DNA from: Streptomyces subrutilus
Lineage (GTDB): Bacteria; Actinomycetota; Actinomycetes; Streptomycetales; Streptomycetaceae
Direction of reading: 5' to 3'
Assembly (NCBI RefSeq): GCF_008704535.1
Contig: NZ_CP023701.1
Coordinates: forward strand, 4,816,001-4,880,000
DNA length: 64,000 nt
Below, one piece after another: positions 57,590-64,000 of this stretch. The first letter of the stretch is position 1. Every line of letters starts with the position of its first letter. The notes below the pieces were generated by a model, which saw nothing but the letters and a program-made list of their open reading frames with translations, was not told where the DNA came from and did not search any database. Both the position numbers and the translations under genes were made by a program.

Positions 57590-57790
57590 TCATGTGTCGC
57601 GGCGGCCCCGGTTGCCGGGTCGGCGGGCCACCCAGGTGCGGATGGTGTCGGCGTACCAGTAGGGCTTGCCGCCCTCCACATGGTCGGGCGGAGGGAGGAG
57701 TCCGTGCTTGCGGTAGGAGCGCACGGTGTCCGGCTGGACCCGGATGTGGGCGGCGATCTCCTTGTACGACCACAGCTGTCGGTCGCTCAT
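57590..57790 (-). CDS. 66-residue MerR/BldC-like DNA-binding protein
   Basis: A small protein that is little more than a winged helix-turn-helix: SDRQLWSYKEIAAHIRVQPD then TVRSYRKHGLLPPPDHVEGG, and KPYWYADTIRTWVARRPGN. The first half is the AlpA/MerR-like helix pair and the second the wing and a helix. AAGGAGGTG seven bases before ATG 57790 is a near-perfect ribosome site, so it is real and well translated. Size and fold resemble BldC (68 residues), which binds direct repeats; direct repeats lie about 170 bases upstream. It could instead be an excisionase-like remnant, since the flank is decayed. Confidence 0.8.
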   Translation of the reverse strand: MSDRQLWSYKEIAAHIRVQPDTVRSYRKHGLLPPPDHVEGGKPYWYADTIRTWVARRPGNRGRRDT

Positions 57791-57959
57791 GTACGACACC
57801 TCCTTGTCCACGCGGCGGGGCCGGCCGGGAGGCCGTCGGGAGAGCCGGTGCGTGGACACTGACGATCACTCGGGTACTGCCCGGCGAACGACGCGGAGCG
57901 AGGGCAGGGGAGGGGCTGTCGAGCGCCTGTGACGGAAAACCCGCGTAATGCGGATATGT

Positions 57960-58000
57960 GTGACACAAGGGCAACCCTCGTGACAGAGGTGACACAGAGG
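57960..58000. repeat. Three GTGACA-type direct repeats
   Basis: GTGACACAAGG (57960), GTGACAGAGG (57980) and GTGACACAGAGG (57989) run head to tail; CTGTGACGG at about 57928 is a weaker fourth. Such direct repeats upstream of a BldC-like gene could be its own binding sites. Confidence 0.6.
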
Positions 58001-58017
58001 GCGAGAACGACCGGAGG

Positions 58018-58069
58018 GACGGATCGCCCGGACGGATCGCCGGGACGGACAGCCGGGACGGACAGCCGG
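58018..58069. repeat. 13-bp tandem repeat, four copies
   Basis: GACGGATCGCCCG, GACGGATCGCCGG, GACGGACAGCCGG and GACGGACAGCCGG follow each other without gap. It lies just after the iolG-like stop on the minus strand. Confidence 0.9.
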
Positions 58070-58093
58070 GGCGGGTCGGCGCTGCGCGAGGGA

Positions 58094-59104
58094 TCAGCGG
58101 TACAGGGGCGGGCGCTCCACCAGCTCCACCGGCGTCCGGACACCGCTGCGGGCGGCCGCGAGGCCCGCCTCCGAGACGGCGGCGGCCGCGTAGCCGTCCC
58201 ACGCGTCCGCGCCCGCCACCCGACCGTGCCCGGCCGCGGCCACCCAGCGCCGCAACTGCCGGTCGTAGGCCTCGGCGAAGCGCACCGTGAAGTCCTGGGC
58301 GATCTCGCCGCCCCAGCGCCCCGCACCCTGGACGACCATCGCGTGCCCGTCACCGATCCGGGCGCTGCCCGACTCCCCGACCGCCTCGCACTGCACCTGG
58401 TAGCCGAAACCGCAGTTCACGAAGATCTCCACGTCCACGACGGTCCCGCCCGAGGTCTCCAGCAGCACCAGCCGGGGATCCCGGAGCCCCTCCGGCGCCG
58501 CCGAGGACGGGGTGGGCGAGAGCACCGACACCGCCGTGACCTCCTGCCCCAGCAGCCAGCGCGCCGCGTCCACCTCGTGCACCACCGAATCACTGATCAG
58601 CATGTCGCTGGTGAAGAAGGCGGGGGAGGAGGCGTTGCGGTGCCGGCAGTGCAGGAACAGCGGCCGCCCGATGCCGCCCGCGTCCAGCAACTGCTTCAGC
58701 TCCTCGTACTCGGCGTCGTGCCGTCGCATGAACCCCACCTGCACCAGCCGCCGCCCCAGCCGCTGTTCGGCCTCCATGATGCGCAGCGCACCCGCCGCAT
58801 CCGGGGTCAGCGGCTTCTCGCACAGCACCGGCAGCCGCCGTTCCAGCGCGTGCAGGACCGCCTCCTCGTGCGCCGGTCCGGGGGAGGCGATCAGCACCGC
58901 CTCCACCCCCGGCGCGGCCAGGGCGGCGGCCGGGTCGGTGTACGCGCCCGCCCCGTCCAGCTCGGCCGCCACCCGCCCGGCGCGATCCCCGTCCGGGTCG
59001 GCCACGGCCACCACCCGGGCCCCGCCGACGGTCCGGCCGATCCTGCGGACGTGGTCCGCGCCCATCTTCCCGGTGCCGATGACGGCGATGCCGAGCGTGC
59101 TCAT
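58094..59104 (-). CDS. iolG: Gfo/Idh/MocA oxidoreductase, probable inositol 2-dehydrogenase
   Basis: A 336-residue NAD-dependent dehydrogenase. The Rossmann fold starts GIAVIGTGKMGADHVRRIGR (GxGxxG) and the catalytic Lys is in LCEKPLTPDA (EKP). The C-terminal domain includes HEVDAARWLLG with the substrate-binding Asp/His region (DSVVHEVDAARW). With iolC, iolB, iolD and mmsA beside it, oxidation of myo-inositol (or scyllo-inositol) to inosose is the best assignment; related enzymes act on other polyols. ATG 59104. It follows the TIM-barrel gene by 20 bases on the minus strand. Confidence 0.88.
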   Translation of the reverse strand: MSTLGIAVIGTGKMGADHVRRIGRTVGGARVVAVADPDGDRAGRVAAELDGAGAYTDPAAALAAPGVEAVLIASPGPAHEEAVLHALERRLPVLCEKPLTPDAAGALRIMEAEQRLGRRLVQVGFMRRHDAEYEELKQLLDAGGIGRPLFLHCRHRNASSPAFFTSDMLISDSVVHEVDAARWLLGQEVTAVSVLSPTPSSAAPEGLRDPRLVLLETSGGTVVDVEIFVNCGFGYQVQCEAVGESGSARIGDGHAMVVQGAGRWGGEIAQDFTVRFAEAYDRQLRRWVAAAGHGRVAGADAWDGYAAAAVSEAGLAAARSGVRTPVELVERPPLYR

Positions 59105-59124
59105 GCGGTGTTCCTTCCGGAGGG

Positions 59125-60039
59125 TCAGCGGGCGCCACAGGAGCGCAGGTAGGCCCGGGTGCGCCGGGCGATCGGCAGCGGCCGGTCGGGCGGACAGGGG
59201 TACATGTCCTGCTCCACGATGGCGAACAGCTCCACCCCGAGCCGCTGGGCCGCCGCCAGCACCGGTTCCAGGTCCGGCACCCCCGACGGCGGCTCGCACA
59301 TCACCCCGCGGGCCACGGCCGGCCCGAAGGGGACCTCCTGCGCGACGACCTCGGCGAGGATCCGCGGGTCCACCTGCTTGAGGTGCAGGTAGCCGATCCG
59401 CTCGGCGAAGGTCTCGACGGCCCGGACGCTGTCGCCGCCGCAGTACGCGTAGTGGCCGGTGTCCAGGCAGAGGGAGACCAGCTCCGGATCGGTGGCGTCC
59501 AGGAACCGGGCCACGTTCTCCGGGGTGTCGATGTGGGTGTCGGCGTGCGGGTGCACGACGATCCGCAGCCCGTAGCGGTCGCGGACCTCCCGGCCCAGGC
59601 GTTCGGTCTGGCTGGTCAGTTCGCGCCACTGCCCCGGTGTGAGGACCCGGTCCTCGCGCACCTCTCCGGTCCTGTCGTCCCGCCAGAAGGAGGGGATGAC
59701 CACCAGATGGGCCGCGCCCACCGCACGGGTCAGCGCCGCGATCCGCGACACGTGCTCCCAGGTCTCCGCCCACACGCCGGGCCCGTGATGGAGTCCGGTG
59801 AAGACGGTCCCGGCCGAGACCCGCAGCCCGCGCCGGGCCGTCTCCTCGGCGAGGCGGACGGGATCGGTGGGCAGGTAGCCGTACGGGCCCAGTTCGATCC
59901 ACTCGTACCCGGCGTCCGCGACCTCGTCGAGGAACCGCACCCAGGGGGTCTGCCGGGGGTCCTCGGGAAACCAGACACCCCAGGAGTCCGGAGCCGAACC
60001 GATGCGGATACGGGTCAACGCGGGTGGGGAGGACGTCAT
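59125..60039 (-). CDS. TIM-barrel sugar isomerase/dehydratase, IolE- or IolH-like
   Basis: A 304-residue xylose-isomerase-like TIM-barrel (AP_endonuc_2) protein. Motifs: IGSAPDSWGVWFPEDP at the N-terminus, DAGYEWIELGPYGYLP, RYGLRIVVHPHADTHIDTPE and LCLDTGHYAYCGGD, where the Glu/Asp/His residues should bind a divalent metal. The start PDSWGVW is typical of the inosose dehydratase (IolE) family, so 2-keto-myo-inositol dehydration is likely; an inosose isomerase (IolI/IolH-like) is the alternative. ATG 60039. It is divergent from iolC, 87 bases apart. Confidence 0.85.
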   Translation of the reverse strand: MTSSPPALTRIRIGSAPDSWGVWFPEDPRQTPWVRFLDEVADAGYEWIELGPYGYLPTDPVRLAEETARRGLRVSAGTVFTGLHHGPGVWAETWEHVSRIAALTRAVGAAHLVVIPSFWRDDRTGEVREDRVLTPGQWRELTSQTERLGREVRDRYGLRIVVHPHADTHIDTPENVARFLDATDPELVSLCLDTGHYAYCGGDSVRAVETFAERIGYLHLKQVDPRILAEVVAQEVPFGPAVARGVMCEPPSGVPDLEPVLAAAQRLGVELFAIVEQDMYPCPPDRPLPIARRTRAYLRSCGAR

Positions 60040-60126
60040 AGCGGCCACCTTAGGGTGCGGGGCTCCGGCGGGCCGGGAAGGGGCACGGAACGTGCGACGG
60101 TGGACGAGCGAGCGGGAGGACTGGCG

Positions 60127-61086
60127 GTGAGCGGCGATCCGATCGGCTTCGACCTGATCACCATGGGGCGGATCGGGGTGGACCTCTACCCCCTGACGAC
60201 GGGGGTGCCACTCGCCGAGGCCGACACCTTCGGCAAGTTCCTGGGCGGCTCCCCGTCCAACGTGGCCGTCGCGGCGGCCCGGCTCGGCCGCCGGGTGGCG
60301 GTGGTCACCCGTACCGGCGCGGACCCTTTCGGCACCTACCTGCGCGCGGAACTGCGCCGTTTCGGCGTCGACGACCGCTGGACCACCGAGGTCGCGGGGC
60401 TCCCCACGCCGCTCACCTTCTGCGAGGTCTTCCCGCCCGACCGGTTCCCGCTCTACTTCTACCGCCTGCCGAAGGCCCCCGACCTGGAGATCTCGGCGCA
60501 CGAGCTGGACCTGCCCGCGATCCGGGCGGCCCGGGTCTTCTGGATGACGGGGACCGGCCTGAGCGAGGAGCCGAGCCGCTCCGCCACCCTCGCGGCGCTC
60601 GGAGCCCGGGCGAAGTCCGGGACCACCGTCTTCGACCTGGACTGGCGGCCGACGCTGTGGCGGGAGGACCCGGGGCCGGCCTACGCACGGGCCCTGGCCC
60701 TGGCCACGGTGGCCGTCGGCAACGCGGAGGAGTGCGCCGTCGCCACCGGCGAGGGCGAACCGTACGCCGCGGCGCGGTCCCTGCTCGCCGCCGGAGTGGA
60801 GCTGGCGGTCGTCAAACGCGGCCCGGACGGCGTCCTCGCGGTGCACCGCGACGGCACGGTGGCCGAGGTGCCGCCGGTGGCGGTGGACGTGGTCAACGGC
60901 CTCGGCGCCGGGGACGCGTTCGGCGGGGCGCTGTGCCACGGGCTGCTCGCGGGATGGGACCTGGAACGGGTGATGCGGTACGCGAACGCGGCCGGGGCCA
61001 TCGTGGCCTCCCGGCTGGCCTGCTCCACCGCGATGCCGTACCCCGACGAAGTGGAGGAGGTGCTCGGTCGTGCCGGTGGTGTCTGA
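60127..61086 (+). CDS. iolC: 5-dehydro-2-deoxygluconokinase IolC
   Basis: A 319-residue PfkB-family kinase phosphorylating 5-dehydro-2-deoxy-D-gluconate in inositol catabolism. N-terminal signature LITMGRIGVDLYPLTTGVPL and FGKFLGGSPSNVAVAAARLG; C-terminal PfkB signature VNGLGAGDAFGGALCHGLLA with the catalytic Asp in GAGDAFGG. GTG 60127 has GGGAGG seven bases upstream. It overlaps iolB by 17 bases, so the two are translationally coupled. Confidence 0.94.
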   Translation: MSGDPIGFDLITMGRIGVDLYPLTTGVPLAEADTFGKFLGGSPSNVAVAAARLGRRVAVVTRTGADPFGTYLRAELRRFGVDDRWTTEVAGLPTPLTFCEVFPPDRFPLYFYRLPKAPDLEISAHELDLPAIRAARVFWMTGTGLSEEPSRSATLAALGARAKSGTTVFDLDWRPTLWREDPGPAYARALALATVAVGNAEECAVATGEGEPYAAARSLLAAGVELAVVKRGPDGVLAVHRDGTVAEVPPVAVDVVNGLGAGDAFGGALCHGLLAGWDLERVMRYANAAGAIVASRLACSTAMPYPDEVEEVLGRAGGV

Positions 61087-61987
61087 GTGGCGCATGGAGT
61101 GGACGAGGTTGCTGGTGCTCCAGCTGGAGCCGGGGGAGGTGTACGCGCACCCGTGCGGGGAGGCGGAGTGGATCGTCCTGCCGCTCTCCGGCGGCTGCAC
61201 GGTGCACGTCCGCGCCGGCGGCCACGGCGCGGGAGGGCGCGCGGGAGGGAGCGCGGGCGGTCCGGTCCCGGGCGCCCCCGGCGGTGACGGCGCCCACGAA
61301 CCGCCGGGCCGCGTCTTCGAACTGCACGGCCGGAAGGGGGTGTTCGACGCCGTCACCGACTTCGCCTACCTGCCCCGCGACGCGCACGCGGAGGTCGTCT
61401 CGTCCGCCGGCGGCCGCTTCGCGCTCGCCGGGGCGCGCTGCGAGCGGGTCCTGCCCGCGCGGTACGGCCCGGCCGCGGACGTGCCCGTCGAACTGCGCGG
61501 CGCGGGCAGCTGCTCCCGTCAGGTCAACAACTTCGCCGCCGCCGACGCCTTCCCCTGCGACCGGCTCATCGCCGTCGAGGTGCTCACCCCCGGCGGCAAC
61601 TGGTCCTCGTACCCGCCCCACAAGCACGACGAGCACCACCCGGGCGAGGAGTCCCGGCTGGAGGAGATCTACTACTTCGAGATCGCCCCCCACGGCGCCG
61701 TCCCCGGCGTCGGCTACCAGCGCGTCAGCCCGTCCCCGGCCGGAAGGACCGACATCCTCACCGAGGTACGCACCGGCGACGCCGTGCTCATCCCCGACGG
61801 CTGGCACGGGCCGTCCATCGCCTCGCCCGGACACGACATGTACTACCTGAACGTGATGGCGGGCCCCGGCCGCACCCGCGAATGGCTCATCCGCGACCAC
61901 CCCGACCACGGCTGGATCCGCGCCACCTGGCCCGGCCGGGCGACCGACCCCCGGCTGCCCTTCCACCCGGCGGAGACCCCCCGATGA
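61070..61987 (+). CDS. iolB: 5-deoxy-glucuronate isomerase IolB
   Basis: A 305-residue cupin-type isomerase converting 5-deoxy-glucuronate to 5-dehydro-2-deoxygluconate. The metal-binding cupin motifs are in VNNFAAADAFPCDRLIAVEV, WSSYPPHKHDEHHPGEESRL and EEIYYFEIAP, ending GHDMYYLNVMAG. Two oddities: the N-terminus starts at the strand RLLVLQLEPGEVY, lacking roughly 15-20 residues that usual IolB proteins have before it; and a Gly-rich insert of about 30 residues (around 46-80, GGHGAGGRAGGSAGGP) breaks the first cupin. GTG 61070 overlaps iolC. Both may still be functional, since catalytic residues are in the second half. Confidence 0.9.
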   Translation: MPVVSEWRMEWTRLLVLQLEPGEVYAHPCGEAEWIVLPLSGGCTVHVRAGGHGAGGRAGGSAGGPVPGAPGGDGAHEPPGRVFELHGRKGVFDAVTDFAYLPRDAHAEVVSSAGGRFALAGARCERVLPARYGPAADVPVELRGAGSCSRQVNNFAAADAFPCDRLIAVEVLTPGGNWSSYPPHKHDEHHPGEESRLEEIYYFEIAPHGAVPGVGYQRVSPSPAGRTDILTEVRTGDAVLIPDGWHGPSIASPGHDMYYLNVMAGPGRTREWLIRDHPDHGWIRATWPGRATDPRLPFHPAETPR

Positions 61988-63858
61988 AACTCACCGTCGC
62001 GCAGGCCCTCGTCCGCTTCCTCGCCGCGCAGTACACCGAACGCGACGGCCGGCGCCACCGCCTGATCGCCGCCACCTGGGGCATCTTCGGGCACGGCAAC
62101 GTCGCCGGCCTCGGCCAGGCCCTGCTGGAGGCCGGCCAGGACACCATGCCGTTCCTCCAGGGACGCAACGAGCAGGCCATGGTGCACGCCGCCGTCGGCT
62201 ACGCCCGCCAGTGCGGCCGGCTCTCCGCGCACGCCGTCACCACCTCCATCGGGCCCGGCGCCACCAACCTCGTCACCGGCGCCGCGCTCGCCACGATCAA
62301 CCGGATCCCGGTGCTCCTGCTGCCCGGCGACACCTTCGCCACCCGGCCCGCCGACCCCGTGCTCCAGCAGCTGGAGGTGCCGTACGCGGGGGACGTGTCC
62401 GTCAACGACACCCTGCGGCCCGTCTCCCGCTACTTCGACCGGGTCACCCGCCCCGAGGCCCTGATCCCGGCCGCGCTCCAGGCCGTACGGGTGCTCACCG
62501 ACCCCGTGCAGACCGGCGCCGTCACCCTGGCGCTGCCGCAGGACGTGCAGGCGCAGGCCCACGACTGGCCCGAGGAGTTCTTCGCCGAGCGGACCTGGGG
62601 CGTGCGCCGGCCCCGGCCCGACCGCGGCGAGCTGGCCCGGGCCGCCGAGGCCGTACGCACCGCCGAGCGGCCGCTGATCGTCGCGGGCGGGGGCGTCCGG
62701 CACAGCGGGGCGCAGGCCGCCCTCGCCGCGTTCGCCGAGGTCACCGGCATCCCGGTCGCGGTCACCCAGGCGGGCAAGGGCGTCCTGCCGCACGGCCACC
62801 CCGCCGACGTGGGGGCCATCGGCCACACGGGGACGGCCGTCGCGGACGGACTGGCGCGGGAGGCGGACCTGGTCATCGCGGCCGGCACCCGGCTGACCGA
62901 CTTCACCACCGCCTCCGCGACGCTCTTCCGGCACCCGGCCGTCCGGTTCACCGGCCTCAACCTCGACCCGTACGACGCCCACAAGCTCGCCGCCCGCCCC
63001 CTCGTCGCCGACGCGCGCGAGGGGCTCGACGCCCTCCGCGAGGCCGTCCGAGGCCACCGCGTGGACCCCGCGTACGAGGCGGCGTACCGGCGGGGAGCGG
63101 CCGACTGGCAGGAGCGCGTCGAGCGGGCCTGGGCGGTGCCCGCCGCCGAGGAGGAGCTGCCGCCCACCCAGGCGCAGGTCCTCGGGCTCCTCGACGCGCT
63201 GGTCGACGGCACCGACATCCTCGTCAACGCGGCCGGCTCCCTGCCCGGCGACCTCCACCGGCTGTGGCGGGCCCGCTCCGCGGACCAGTACCACGTCGAG
63301 TACGGCTACTCCTGCATGGGCTACGAGATCCCGGCCGCGATCGGGGTGGCGCTGGCCGCGCCCGGCCGCCCCGTGTGGGCGCTGGTCGGCGACGGCACGT
63401 ACCTGATGAACCCGACCGAGATCGTCACCGCCGTGCAGGAGGGCGTCCCGCTCAGGCTGGTCGTCCTCGACAACCACGGCTACGCCTCCATCGGCGGCCT
63501 GTCGGCGTCGGTCGGCGGCGAGGGCTTCGCCACCGGGTACCGCTTCCGGGCGGCGGACGGCGCGTACACCGGAGATCCCCTCCCGGTGGACCTCGCGGCC
63601 AACGCGGCCTCGCTCGGGATGGCCGTGATCCGCGCCCGTACCGTCCGTGACCTGCGCGAAGCCCTCGCGCAGGCGCGCTCGGCAGGGCGTCCCACATGTG
63701 TCTACGTACAGACCCGAACGCCCGACACTGTGTCGGGCCCGCCCCCCGCACAGGCGTGGTGGGATGTTCCTGTGGCCGAGACCGCGACCCGCAAGGCGGC
63801 GGCCGAGGCACGTGACGAGTACGACCGGCAAGCCGCGCAGCGACGTCGCCATCTGTGA
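61984..63858 (+). CDS. iolD: 3D-(3,5/4)-trihydroxycyclohexane-1,2-dione hydrolase IolD
   Basis: A 624-residue TPP-dependent enzyme opening the inositol-derived trione ring. N-terminal PYR domain with FGHGNVAGLGQALLEAGQD and catalytic Glu in GRNEQAMVHAAVGYA; PP domain with TPP motif GDGTYLMNPTEIVTAVQEGV and NHGYASIGGLSASVGGEGF. The start MKLTVAQALVRFLAAQYTER is standard IolD. ATG 61984 overlaps the iolB stop by four bases. The C-terminal tail (about 590-624) is Ala/Arg-rich. Confidence 0.95.
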   Translation: MKLTVAQALVRFLAAQYTERDGRRHRLIAATWGIFGHGNVAGLGQALLEAGQDTMPFLQGRNEQAMVHAAVGYARQCGRLSAHAVTTSIGPGATNLVTGAALATINRIPVLLLPGDTFATRPADPVLQQLEVPYAGDVSVNDTLRPVSRYFDRVTRPEALIPAALQAVRVLTDPVQTGAVTLALPQDVQAQAHDWPEEFFAERTWGVRRPRPDRGELARAAEAVRTAERPLIVAGGGVRHSGAQAALAAFAEVTGIPVAVTQAGKGVLPHGHPADVGAIGHTGTAVADGLAREADLVIAAGTRLTDFTTASATLFRHPAVRFTGLNLDPYDAHKLAARPLVADAREGLDALREAVRGHRVDPAYEAAYRRGAADWQERVERAWAVPAAEEELPPTQAQVLGLLDALVDGTDILVNAAGSLPGDLHRLWRARSADQYHVEYGYSCMGYEIPAAIGVALAAPGRPVWALVGDGTYLMNPTEIVTAVQEGVPLRLVVLDNHGYASIGGLSASVGGEGFATGYRFRAADGAYTGDPLPVDLAANAASLGMAVIRARTVRDLREALAQARSAGRPTCVYVQTRTPDTVSGPPPAQAWWDVPVAETATRKAAAEARDEYDRQAAQRRRHL

Positions 63859-63870
63859 AGGAGCAAGGCA

Positions 63871-64000
63871 ATGAAGACCGTCAACCACTGGATCGGTGGC
63901 ACGACCGTCGAGGGCGCGTCGGGCAACTACGGCCCGGTCACCGACCCGGCCACCGGCGCGGTCACCACCCGGGTCGCCCTGGCCTCCGCCGAGGAGGTCG
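63871..64000 (+). CDS. mmsA: Methylmalonate-semialdehyde dehydrogenase (partial, 5' end)
   Basis: Only the first 43 codons are in the window: MKTVNHWIGGTTVEGASGNY then GPVTDPATGAVTTRVALASA, ending EEV. This is the usual beginning of CoA-acylating MmsA/IolA dehydrogenases, which make acetyl- or propionyl-CoA from malonic or methylmalonic semialdehyde. AAGGAG is present before ATG 63871, which is 12 bases after the iolD stop. The gene runs off the window. Confidence 0.85.
   Translation, partial: MKTVNHWIGGTTVEGASGNYGPVTDPATGAVTTRVALASAEEV

Larger units (their letters stand above)
57791..58093. other. Repeat-bearing gap before the inositol cluster
   Basis: About 300 bases with no gene; it has three GTGACA-type direct repeats (57960-58000) and four copies of a 13-bp repeat (58018-58069). 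It is the upstream region of the small HTH gene and the downstream region of iolG. Confidence 0.6.

Overview
The window is high-GC actinobacterial DNA that can be assigned to Streptomyces. It carries the developmental regulator AdpA next to oligoribonuclease, a CebR-controlled cellobiose (ceb) operon with its TGGGAGCGCTCCCA operator, an iron box before a desE-type siderophore receptor, a PucR regulator, WXG100-type proteins and a CitA-type citrate synthase. Much of the first half follows, in reverse, the gene order I remember for Streptomyces coelicolor around SCO2798 to SCO2769. Almost every gene starts after a GGAGG-like site, and many start at GTG.

Layout. 0.1-5.8 kb: beta-glucosidase, two sugar permeases, cello-oligosaccharide binding lipoprotein (minus strand) and divergent cebR. 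5.8-8.7 kb: tRNA-His, orn, adpA and a small membrane protein. 9.0-12.5 kb: universal stress protein, acetate transporter, glmS and a small conserved protein. 12.8-16.8 kb: GH20 hexosaminidase, a desD remnant, then the siderophore utilisation genes desF and desE under an iron box; the desferrioxamine biosynthesis genes desABC are absent. 16.9-23.3 kb: a leucine/isovalerate (liu) degradation operon (acyl-CoA dehydrogenase, HMG-CoA lyase, methylcrotonyl-CoA carboxylase alpha and beta) with a divergent TetR regulator and a doubled operator. 23.4-27.4 kb: phosphatase-like protein, methyltransferase pseudogene, TesB thioesterase, a second acyl-CoA dehydrogenase and an unknown protein. 27.4-31.8 kb: PucR regulator, ureohydrolase and TPP-dependent decarboxylase, probably a route for arginine-derived guanidino compounds. 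31.9-36.5 kb: WXG-like protein pair, lipoprotein, anti-sigma-like ATPase and GntR regulator with a striking duplicated operator. 36.5-41.4 kb: small peptide gene, giant fused heterodimeric ABC exporter, four-EF-hand protein. 41.6-48.5 kb: secreted proteins (S37 peptidase, GH3 enzyme), LysR/EamA pair, GNAT, DUF937. 48.9-52.6 kb: RecD2 helicase and citrate synthase. 53-57 kb: copper export (copA, copZ, CsoR-type box) and a cation/proton antiporter. 57-58 kb: decayed MMPL/TetR remnants, a 66-residue MerR-like HTH protein and short repeats. 58.1-64 kb: a myo-inositol catabolism divergon (iolG- and iolE-like genes against iolC-iolB-iolD-mmsA, the last cut by the window end).

The strongest unusual points are an adpA gene with no TTA codon, a deleted desferrioxamine biosynthesis locus leaving a double-deleted desD scar beside intact uptake genes, the asymmetric 1282-residue ABC exporter divergent from a small peptide gene, the duplicated 13-bp GntR operator beside the WXG locus, and an orphan intrinsic terminator that suggests a small RNA upstream of recD2. 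No insertion sequence, prophage, CRISPR array or rRNA was seen.
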